Shown here piece by piece: positions 58,245-64,000 of a stretch of DNA of 64,000 nt (positions within the stretch are counted from its first letter, which is position 1; each line of letters starts with the position of its first letter). The DNA is from Pustulibacterium marinum (GTDB lineage Bacteria > Bacteroidota > Bacteroidia > Flavobacteriales > Flavobacteriaceae), in assembly GCF_900116665.1 (NCBI RefSeq), contig NZ_FPBK01000011.1, positions 96,384 through 160,383 on the forward strand, in the 5' to 3' direction. The position numbers and the translations under genes are program-made. Under the pieces are notes generated by a model, which saw only the letters and a list, made by a program, of their open reading frames with translations, did not search any database and had not been told where the DNA came from.

Positions 58245-60239
58245 TTATTTACTACCCGTTATCCCCGGCCAATCATCTGTACGAAACGGTGATGCAGGAA
58301 GTGCTGCTTCGTTGTACAAATTCACATCAGGGTTGGCATCCCAACCGTAGCGTACAGCTACAGGATTAGGTACTTTTGGAGACGATACCCGTACTTGATT
58401 TCCTTCGATCACTGCAGTTGCCCAATAGAATTTTTGATCTTCTCCGGCAATTGCAAATCCTTTAAGCGGTGTATTGTCTTTGGTTTGTAGTCCATTTGCA
58501 TGATCAAAACTAATGACAATGCTGTTGTCCTTCTTTTCAAATGAACGGTACAGCGGACCAGAAAACGGAATTCTTTCGCCATAAACCTTATTTAAAGCAA
58601 TACGAGCCAAACGCGCTCCTACTTCTTGCTTGTTCTTTGGATGAATGTCATCTGCATTTCCTATGTCTATAGCCACCGCCATTCCTGTGTTTGGTAGTTT
58701 CAAAGCATTCAACTGTGCTTCTCTCAATTCTGCCCATTCTGATGCTTGTGGTGTCTCTTTTCGTTGCATATAGGCAGCCAATTGTACAAAGTAGAATGGC
58801 ATTTCACCATTTGAAAACTGAGCTCTCCAATCTTCAATCAACGTAGGGAAGAGCTTGTTGTACTGCGCGGCACGGCTGGCATTGCTTTCACCTTGATACC
58901 ATATCACTCCACGGAATGGAATCTTCAATAGCGGATGAATCATGGCATTGTACAAGATGGTTGGTTGGTTAGGTGGTCCCGGTATGTAGGGTCTTGGTGC
59001 TACCTCTTTAAGGTCTACACCCACCTGGTATTGCCAATTTCCTGCTAAGGAAATAGTATCGGTTCCGGTAGTGAGGTATAATTGGTTTTCACTCCCATAG
59101 ATACCACCGCCGCTAGCACCATCAAATACACGAATGGTGATGCGATTATTTCCTTTCTGAAATGTATTGGCAGGAATCTCATAGGCACGTGCTACATTGT
59201 ACCCCACGGTTTCACCTACTTTGGTACCGTTTACCCACGTCATGTCTTCATCATCTGCAAAGAAATGTAGGGTAGCGGTATTTGCAACTTGCTCTGCTGT
59301 AAGCTTAATTTCCTTTTGAAACCATACAGATCCGTCTAGATCAGGAAGTGGAGTTACATCCCAATAATTGGGTAATTCCATTGGTTTCCAACCCGTTTTA
59401 GGTGGATCGTGTGACCAAATTGCATGCCCCATATCCATTCCTTTATCAGCCTTTAAAACTTCAGCATTCCACTGATCTAGTTTTAATTGATTGGCTTTTT
59501 CTATGGCTAATTTTTCTTCTTCAGAAGCAGTAAGTGCTTCAATCTCTTTATCAAAATCATGCAAATTACGTAAGGCATCGGCACTGGTCCAGGCTTCTGC
59601 CACGGTACCTCCCCAAGAGCTATGAATTAACCCCACGGGAATCTGGGTGGTTTCATACACTTTACGCGCAAAAAAGTAGGCTGTACTTGAAAATTCCGGA
59701 ATGTTTTCCGGGCTACATACTTTCCAGCCATTACCGTCTATTTGAATAGTATCTTGCGGCGTATCGGCATATTGATGTGTGGCCTGCAGCAAGCGAATCT
59801 TTGGATAGTTGGCATTCGCAATTTCCTCTTCATAATTTTGAATTTTCCCCCATCCGGCTAGTGGCATTTCCATATTAGATTGACCCGAACACAACCATAC
59901 TTCGCCAATTAATACATTGTCTAGGGTATATATCTCCTTGTTTTGTTCTATAGTAATCTGGTAAGGGCCTCCGTATGCAGGCGTTTGCAGGTCTACAGAA
60001 AAGTCACCCTCTGCATTTGTTTTAACCATATAGGCTTTCTCATCCCATGAAGAGGTGATTTGCAGTTCTACATTGGGTGTCGCCTCTCCAAACAGCGGTA
60101 CGCTGCTCTTTTGTTGCAATACCATGTTACTGGAAAAGAATGGTGGTAAAACAATCTTTTGTGTGATTTCAGGCGTTTGGTTACAGGCAACGATACATAC
60201 TACCAATGCCAGGTACGCCAGTTTTTTTACATACTTCAT
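58245..60239 (-). CDS. Sialate O-acetylesterase-type SGNH/GDSL hydrolase, lipoprotein
   Basis: A 664-residue exported esterase. The lipobox ends in CIVACNQ. SGNH block I is VWLCSGQSNMEMPLAGWG, with the nucleophile Ser. The second half carries GVIWYQGESNASRA with Gly/Asn and the catalytic DDIHPKNKQEVGARLA with Asp/His. An inserted beta-sandwich (about 300-420) resembles a GH2-like sugar-binding domain. Members remove acetyl groups from sialic acids or from other glycans such as xylan. The frame extends to 60290, but the ATG at 60239 gives the lipoprotein signal. The sugar acetyltransferase downstream performs the reverse type of chemistry. Confidence 0.88.
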   Translation of the reverse strand: MKYVKKLAYLALVVCIVACNQTPEITQKIVLPPFFSSNMVLQQKSSVPLFGEATPNVELQITSSWDEKAYMVKTNAEGDFSVDLQTPAYGGPYQITIEQNKEIYTLDNVLIGEVWLCSGQSNMEMPLAGWGKIQNYEEEIANANYPKIRLLQATHQYADTPQDTIQIDGNGWKVCSPENIPEFSSTAYFFARKVYETTQIPVGLIHSSWGGTVAEAWTSADALRNLHDFDKEIEALTASEEEKLAIEKANQLKLDQWNAEVLKADKGMDMGHAIWSHDPPKTGWKPMELPNYWDVTPLPDLDGSVWFQKEIKLTAEQVANTATLHFFADDEDMTWVNGTKVGETVGYNVARAYEIPANTFQKGNNRITIRVFDGASGGGIYGSENQLYLTTGTDTISLAGNWQYQVGVDLKEVAPRPYIPGPPNQPTILYNAMIHPLLKIPFRGVIWYQGESNASRAAQYNKLFPTLIEDWRAQFSNGEMPFYFVQLAAYMQRKETPQASEWAELREAQLNALKLPNTGMAVAIDIGNADDIHPKNKQEVGARLARIALNKVYGERIPFSGPLYRSFEKKDNSIVISFDHANGLQTKDNTPLKGFAIAGEDQKFYWATAVIEGNQVRVSSPKVPNPVAVRYGWDANPDVNLYNEAALPASPFRTDDWPGITGSK

Positions 60240-60435
60240 TTGATATGATGCTTTGATTTGTTTGTTTTCACTGTAAAGATAGGTATTCATAGACTGATAT
60301 CTTACATCGTTTTCGTAAAACTAGTGGCTCTTTTACAGAAAAAACCCTGCTTGTTCGTTTTCAAACTTGCGCTAAGTTTTGTAATTTTAATATTGATTTT
60401 TAACACAAAGGGTAGTACTTCTCATTCACGTGCTT

Positions 60436-60993
60436 ATGAGGCGTATTTGTATTGTATACCACACCACAGACGGGCATACCCGTGCCATTGCAGACTTTTT
60501 AAAGCAAAGTCTTCAGTGTCAAACCATAGCGGTGACGCTATTACCACTGCGCGACTTCTATGCAACCGATATTCCCACGTATGATGTGCTGATCATAGGT
60601 GCCAGTATACGCTATGGAAAACATGCCCGTAAAGTGCGTACATTTTTGGAAGATCATGCCACTGCTTTACAAAAGATACAAACGGCTTTTTTCTCTGTGA
60701 ATCTTGTAGCACGGAAAGCAGATAAAAACACTCCAGAGACCAATCCGTATACTGCTAAGTTTTTACAGAACTTATCATGGCGACCAGATACTTGTGCCGT
60801 TTTTGCGGGAAAGCTGGACTATGCCCGCTATGGTTTTTTTGACCGATGGATGATTCGCTTGATCATGAAATTAACAAACGGCCCTACGCGTACCGAAGAT
60901 CCACTAGTATTTACAGATTGGGATGCTGTGGCTGCCTTTGCCCAGCATGTTCGGTATCGAGCATTAGAGCGATTGTTGGTTCATTGGGAGTGA
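60436..60993 (+). CDS. hemG: Menaquinone-dependent protoporphyrinogen IX dehydrogenase
   Basis: A flavodoxin-fold enzyme of 185 residues that oxidises protoporphyrinogen IX in heme synthesis using menaquinone. The FMN-binding P-loop is CIVYHTTDGHTRAIADFL, followed by DVLIIGASIRYGKHARKVRTFLE. The long loop typical of HemG versus plain flavodoxin is ARKADKNTPETNPYTAKFLQ, and GKLDYARYGFFDRWMIRLIMKLTNGPT also matches the family. A GTG at 60430 would add two residues; the ATG at 60436 gives the usual start. It has no heme-synthesis neighbours and is followed by repeats. Confidence 0.92.
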   Translation: MRRICIVYHTTDGHTRAIADFLKQSLQCQTIAVTLLPLRDFYATDIPTYDVLIIGASIRYGKHARKVRTFLEDHATALQKIQTAFFSVNLVARKADKNTPETNPYTAKFLQNLSWRPDTCAVFAGKLDYARYGFFDRWMIRLIMKLTNGPTRTEDPLVFTDWDAVAAFAQHVRYRALERLLVHWE

Positions 60994-61032
60994 TGGTGTG
61001 TGAGATCCTGACTTTCTGTGTATTTTCTATTT

Positions 61033-61106
61033 CATGTTGAATGTTTCTTCTAGTAGTTTAGACTGTTAGTATATTAAATTTTTAGATTTGTTGGTTAGAT
61101 ACTGCC
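61033..61106 (+). repeat. Repeat A, copy 1
   Basis: Begins CATGTTGAATGTTTCTTCTA and ends GATACTGCC. A second copy lies at 61661-61743 with few substitutions and a small internal duplication of TATTAGATTTTTAG. Confidence 0.8.
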
Positions 61107-61160
61107 TACTAAACATTTTTAAAACATCCGTCATTCTGTGCCCCAACATGGAATCTCTCT

Positions 61161-61260
61161 GCTATAAGCTATCTGCTTTCTCGGTGGCTGAGTGGTTTGT
61201 AAAATGCAATGGAGCAAAGTGTACCGAAGCCGATTTCATTATTTTGAATGTTGAAATATA
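61161..61260 (+). repeat. Repeat B, copy 1
   Basis: About 100 bp whose best part (61181-61260, from CGGTGGCTGAGTG to TTGAA-TATA) recurs at 61581-61660, exactly 400 bp later, with around ten percent mismatch. It contains ATGCAATGGAGCAAAGTGTA in both copies. Confidence 0.85.
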
Positions 61261-61269
61261 CGTTATATG

Positions 61270-61400
61270 TCACGTTGAGCGGAGTCGAAACGCCAAGTTT
61301 TACCCTTTCAGGGTTATTCATTTCTTTTGCTTGTCCAAAAGAAACGAACCAAAGAAAACGACACCCTTTTTAAGGAATTTTTTGCTGCTTGTTACCACAG
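61270..61400 (+). repeat. Flavobacterial-type interspersed intergenic repeat (remnant)
   Basis: GTCACGTTGAGCGGAGTCGA followed by a stretch containing TTTCTTTTGCTTGTCCAAAA and GAAACGAACCAAAGAAAA closely resembles short intergenic repeats seen many times in genomes of this family. The identification rests on recall of such sequences, not on a search. The open frame across it (61088-61525) is a by-product. Confidence 0.5.
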
Positions 61401-61560
61401 CATCAAAAACCATCCGGCAAACTCCGCGTCGCTCCACCGCTCCTGAATCTCGGAGCTTTGCTCGGATATATTCTATAAAAAGGAAATTTAACTTTACTCA
61501 GATGTTTTTTTATTACAATAGCTAGGGAAATAATTATCAGCTAAAGGCTGTCTGTTATTG

Positions 61561-61660
61561 GTTGAAAGCTGTATACTTTTCCGGTGGCTGAGTGCTTTGT
61601 GAAATGCAATGGAGCAAAGTGTACCGAAGCCGATTTTGTTATTTTGAATGCTGAATTATA
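61561..61660 (+). repeat. Repeat B, copy 2
   Basis: Copy of 61161-61260, shifted by exactly 400 bp. It directly abuts repeat A copy 2. Confidence 0.85.
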
Positions 61661-61743
61661 CATGTTGAATGCTTCTTCTAGTAGTTTAGAGTGTTAGTAT
61701 ATTAGATTTTTAGTATATTAGTTTTGTTGGTGAGATACTGCCC
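61661..61743 (+). repeat. Repeat A, copy 2
   Basis: Copy of 61033-61106. The copies share TTCTTCTAGTAGTTTAGA and the end GAGATACTG/TAGATACTG. The order A-B-B-A with all copies in the same orientation is not a simple tandem duplication. Confidence 0.8.
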
Positions 61744-61876
61744 CTTATATATATTCAATTTCATGGGGTATTGAAATCAAGATTACAGTGTAGCATGATG
61801 ATGTATCCAATATTTTTTATTACTTTTAGGTACGGCTTTGATAAACCTTTTATTTACTGTTATTTCCAAAGTCCCT

Positions 61877-62008
61877 TGAAAACAGACGTCCGTTTTATAA
61901 AAAACGGACGTCTGTTTTTATAGAAACGCACGTGCGTTTTGTTCAAAACACCCGTGTGTTTCTTTTCAATCAAACGGTTGAAAACATCCAATGAACCGTT
62001 TGTTTTCA
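61877..62008. repeat. Array of six 22-bp palindromic units
   Basis: Six consecutive 22-bp units have symmetry centres at 61887.5, 61909.5, 61931.5, 61953.5, 61975.5 and 61997.5. The shared pattern is AAAC, a variable 2-3 bp, ACGT, a variable 2-3 bp, GTTT. Units 1 and 2 are each palindromic in 8 of 9 pairs and are exact reverse complements of each other over 18 bp. Unit 3 is a perfect 16-bp palindrome (AAACGCACGTGCGTTT). Unit 4 matches 7 of 8 pairs. Units 5 and 6 are weaker and pair with each other (CAAACGGTT / AACCGTTTG). Confidence 0.85.
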
Positions 62009-62189
62009 TTCAATCTTCCTTATAAACAATTAGAACATACCTAGTGGATACACCAGTGTACATGTTCTTAATCATGATTTTGTTGCTCATTGAAGATACT
62101 TAACTACAAAATACTTATAGGAGATGCTTTGAGGTGTAACTCAAAGGAAATGTTCAATATACAGTTTGTATATATCCTAAAAAGTGAGT

Positions 62190-62344
62190 GGTAAGAGTAG
62201 CTCAAAAGAAAAGAGCACGGAGTGGTACAAGGTATACAGAAGATTGGTACAAGGTTGGTAACAGGATGAGCAGTGGGAGCATAGTGTTTGCTTACAGAAC
62301 GCTTACAGGATGGTAACAGAACGGTAAGAGAACGTGACTAAAGT
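62190..62344 (+). repeat. Degenerate 11-bp tandem repeat
   Basis: The clearest part is 62290-62333: GCTTACAGAAC, GCTTACAGGAT, GGTAACAGAAC, GGTAAGAGAAC, four perfect-length units in a row. In the same phase, units at 62224, 62246 and 62257 read GGTACAAGGTA, GGTACAAGGTT and GGTAACAGGAT. The consensus is about GGTAACAGAAC. Intervening units are more diverged. Confidence 0.75.
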
Positions 62345-62426
62345 GTCCGATTTATTTTTGGTATTGTGCAGTATATCAACGTTTTAGTAAAAACGAAGTG
62401 CCCGAAACTGTAATGCACGTGTCCGA
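62343..62426 (+). repeat. Three copies of GTGYCCGA
   Basis: GTGTCCGA at 62343, GTGCCCGA at 62398 and GTGTCCGA at 62419. The first and third continue similarly (TTTATTTTTGG and TATGTTTTTGTAGG). Between them is the small palindrome CGTTTT-AGTA-AAAACG at 62380-62395. Confidence 0.5.
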
Positions 62427-62564
62427 TATGTTTTTGTAGGTTGTTTATTTTCAAGTTTTTACGGAATTTAGCCTTGGTTCATGTGTTGAATGATTGATCT
62501 AAAAAACAGTGTATTATGGTAGGAATTAATTATCAGTTACTTGTAGCAATTGTTGGAAATAGCA

Positions 62565-62694
62565 TTACAAATTTGTGCAATTTTGTGCATATCTGTGGGA
62601 ATCTGTACCCATGTGTGGCGTATGATACCATTTTATTACCGTTAGTACGTAATGATACTCAAATGTACCCAACGTGACCAAATGTTACATTTTC
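62565..62694 (+). repeat. Degenerate 10-bp phased array (13 units)
   Basis: Read in blocks of ten from 62565, most blocks begin with a T-A-C or G-T-G/G-T-A-C core and end A/T-rich: TTACAAATTT, GTGCAATTTT, GTGCATATCT, GTGGGAATCT, GTACCCATGT, GTGGCGTATG, ATACCATTTT, ATTACCGTTA, GTACGTAATG, ATACTCAAAT, GTACCCAACG, TGACCAAATG, TTACATTTTC. The phase holds for 130 bp without slipping. Confidence 0.6.
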
Positions 62695-62739
62695 GTAAAA
62701 CAACCCTGCGTGTTTGTTGCAGTGTTGTTGCAGTAAACG

Positions 62740-62958
62740 GTGAGTTTCCTTTACGAAAACGCCATTTTACCAAGGAAGACTGGAACAAAACTGGGAGCAA
62801 ACCCCTTGGGAGGTGGTTTAGAGGCCACTGTAACTACTACAAAAGTATCCTTGAGTGTTGCATTTTTTTATATCTTAGTTGTTGTAATGGTTTTTATTGT
62901 ATTAGCTACAAAGAAGCCTCGCTCTAAGAGCGATGTACTTGCTTCCATAAGCACCTAG
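62740..62958 (+). CDS. Possible small membrane protein (72 aa)
   Basis: A GTG-started frame with a Gly-rich segment (TGTKLGANPLGGGLEATVTT) and one strong hydrophobic helix (VSLSVAFFYILVVVMVFIVLA, about 37-57), then a basic tail. The NPLGGGL phrase before a helix recalls the second half of SecG, but the first helix is absent and a stop lies two codons upstream of the start. It is as likely to be a chance frame as a gene. No ribosome-binding site is evident. Confidence 0.3.
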   Translation: MSFLYENAILPRKTGTKLGANPLGGGLEATVTTTKVSLSVAFFYILVVVMVFIVLATKKPRSKSDVLASIST

Positions 62959-63131
62959 CATGTGTGCTGCCTATCGGTATCCAACCCGACATACAGAGGG
63001 ATATTCCTTTGGACCTTAGCTAAGAGATGAAACCAACCCCATGCTTTTTATACAAAACTCCTCTTTTTGGAGGTGTATGTCTATGGTCTTTAGATGGCTG
63101 TTTGTAAGATTTTTTTGGAATAAAAATTTAG

Positions 63132-63184
63132 AATTGCGTAAAAAGTTATATCTTGTTCATGATATAAACGAGTTGTACGCAATT
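63132..63184 (+). other. Nested hairpin immediately upstream of the DUF6000 gene
   Basis: Outer arms AATTGCGTA (63132-63140) and TACGCAATT (63176-63184) are perfect complements. Inside them TTATATC (63146-63152) and GATATAA (63161-63167) are also perfect, with an 8-nt loop. The two stems are separated by unpaired 5-nt and 8-nt sides. The structure ends 14 bp before the DUF6000 start codon, so it would form in the mRNA leader, or may be a recombination-type site in DNA. Confidence 0.55.
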
Positions 63185-63198
63185 TGCCCGAACCGAAA

Positions 63199-63858
63199 AT
63201 GGACGAAAACACAAAAAGACAAATCGAATTACATTCTGCTGGAGCAACAGTAAGACACAGAAGTTCATTTGAGGAATTGGTGCATTACTCGAACGGAACA
63301 AAACTCGAACCTGATTTTATAAAAAAGTGGTGCGTTCCTTTCTATATGTTTCAGATAAATAATACGAATGAATTTATAGAGAAACTTAAGCCAATAAAAG
63401 ACAATTTGAACACTGATGTTGTTAAGAACTTACTCGGCGATTTTAATTGGAGAACACGAATTGTCGGAGCGTATTTCTCGACAATAATGGATTTAAAAGA
63501 AGTTGAGGATATAATCGGAATTCATCTTTTAAAAAGTCAAGTTTGTTATGCCGGAACTGGATATTGTTTGACTTTAGCTTCTTTCAATACAAAAAATGGA
63601 ATTGAATATTTAAAAAAATATCTTGATTATTATTTGACACAAAAACATTTACATTTTGACCAAAGAGACGCTATGTCCGCACTAAAATGGACTGACCAAC
63701 TTAACGGAACAAATGAAATGGAAAAATATTTGGATTTGTACAAAGATTGGGTTTCCGACAAATATGCTCAAAACTTAGAACATTCATTTGAGGGATTTAA
63801 AAGTCAAATGGAGAGTTTAAATAAAATAAAAACTGCGTACAACAAAGATCTGAGTTAA
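63199..63858 (+). CDS. DUF6000 family protein
   Basis: A 219-residue soluble protein. The family's features are visible: WCVPFYMFQ near residue 44, GDFNWRTRIVGAYFSTI, HLLKSQVCYAGTGYCLTLASF, and LHFDQRDAMSALKWTDQLNGTNEMEKYL. Function is unknown; such proteins often occur as isolated genes in accessory regions and beside toxin or immunity genes, which cannot be shown here. A TTG-started version from 63184 is possible; the ATG at 63199 is preferred. Use of CGA/GAA-rich codons differs from the upstream region, consistent with recent arrival. It is convergent with an IS110 transposase. Confidence 0.75.
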   Translation: MDENTKRQIELHSAGATVRHRSSFEELVHYSNGTKLEPDFIKKWCVPFYMFQINNTNEFIEKLKPIKDNLNTDVVKNLLGDFNWRTRIVGAYFSTIMDLKEVEDIIGIHLLKSQVCYAGTGYCLTLASFNTKNGIEYLKKYLDYYLTQKHLHFDQRDAMSALKWTDQLNGTNEMEKYLDLYKDWVSDKYAQNLEHSFEGFKSQMESLNKIKTAYNKDLS

Positions 63859-63871
63859 AAAACAAGACTAT

Positions 63872-64000
63872 TTAGGATAATTTAGAGATATAATTTTCAT
63901 CATAAGGTCTTGCTGATTTAGCTATTGCAAAAGCTTGTTTTAGAAGTTTATTTGCTACGGCAATAAGCGCTAGTTTTTTACTTTTTCCTTTGGCTACTAA
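63872..64000 (-). mobile_element. IS110-family transposase, 3' end (partial)
   Basis: The minus-strand frame open to the window edge encodes 42 residues ending KGKSKKLALIAVANKLLKQ, then AFAIAKSARPYDENYISKLS and stop. This is the conserved C-terminus of IS110-type (DEDD) transposases. The N-terminal catalytic part lies outside the window. The stop is only 14 bp from the DUF6000 stop, so the element's end is very close to that gene or overlaps its 3' end. Confidence 0.78.

Larger units (their letters stand above)
60994..62739. other. Repeat-rich stretch of about 1.7 kb without a convincing gene
   Basis: No protein-coding frame here has a plausible product. The region holds an A-B-B-A duplication (61033-61743), a short interspersed repeat resembling those of other Flavobacteriaceae (about 61270-61400), a 22-bp palindromic array (61877-62008), an 11-bp array (62190-62344), three copies of GTGYCCGA (62343-62426) and a 10-bp phased array (62565-62694). 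Each is listed separately. Confidence 0.7.

Noticed and set aside
61088..61525. 145-codon open frame in the repeat region
   Set aside because: Its translation runs through repeat B and the interspersed repeat (HVERSRNAK, SKRNEPKKT), has no domain and no ribosome-binding site; it is a by-product of repeats.
61877..62008. CRISPR array
   Set aside because: Units are contiguous with no unique spacers, the variable positions lie inside palindromes, and no cas gene is present.
62652..62927. 91-codon open frame
   Set aside because: Overlaps the more plausible 62740-62958 frame, is Cys-rich without pattern, and starts inside the 10-bp array.
63132..63184. Integron attC site
   Set aside because: The folded shape is reminiscent, but the conserved RYYYAAC and GTTRRRY boxes and an integrase gene were not found in the window.
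63041..63253. 70-codon frame overlapping the DUF6000 start
   Set aside because: It continues out of frame into the DUF6000 gene and its product has no recognisable feature.

Overview
The window is chromosomal DNA of a low-GC member of the Bacteroidota, most likely a marine Flavobacteriaceae species. The evidence is the gene content (flavobacterial-type LptD, TamB, DUF4159 and RsmE, a HAD-ECH fusion for beta-oxidation, a GH3/beta-lactamase fusion), several exact matches to the Bacteroidota -7 promoter element TAnnTTTG, and short intergenic repeats of a kind common in this family. The species cannot be named from the sequence. No rRNA, tRNA or CRISPR array was seen.

Layout. 1-3.4 kb: the 3' part of an M56-peptidase/amidase fusion, convergent with a FUSC-type membrane protein. 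3.5-11.7 kb: fatty-acid degradation, with a MarR regulator, a HAD-ECH fusion, thiolase and acyl-CoA dehydrogenase in one minus-strand operon, interrupted by a four-helix-bundle (S23-type) gene with inverted-repeat flanks, plus an acyl-CoA ligase upstream. A perfect palindrome in the MarR promoter is the likely operator. 12-17.4 kb: an AspT-like transporter, a VanX-like D,D-dipeptidase and a secreted GH3/beta-lactamase fusion. 17.5-22.9 kb: a minus-strand cluster with two iron-sulfur redox proteins, a HAD-like phosphatase, an MCE/MlaD lipid-transport protein and a SPOR-type amidase, divergent from lptD and ridA. 26.4-29.4 kb: pfkA, gapA and a GlcNAc-kinase-like gene. 29.7-40.5 kb: tamB divergent from tsaD, rsmE, a DUF4159 gene, a TrmH-like gene, an AI-2E permease, a THUMP-like methyltransferase and an alpha/beta hydrolase. 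40.5-45.8 kb: overlapping GH2-like and GH35 exo-glycosidase genes. 46-49.3 kb: small envelope genes, including two with TonB-C-like ends, one of them frameshifted at a T9 tract. 49.5-55.5 kb: a complete tripartite RND efflux operon. 55.6-61 kb: an MFS exporter behind two palindromes, a small lipoprotein, a sugar O-acetyltransferase, a sialate O-acetylesterase and HemG.

From 61 kb to the end the character changes. About 1.7 kb has no convincing protein gene. It holds a pair of long duplications arranged A-B-B-A and then three periodic arrays: six 22-bp units (four of them near-perfect palindromes with centres exactly 22 bp apart), a degenerate 11-bp repeat, and a 13-unit degenerate array with 10-bp phase. 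After this come a possible small membrane protein, a nested hairpin, a DUF6000 gene and the 3' end of an IS110-family transposase at the window edge. This repeat-rich tail is the least explained part of the window and the best candidate for something undescribed. The rest is mostly housekeeping, envelope and catabolic genes.
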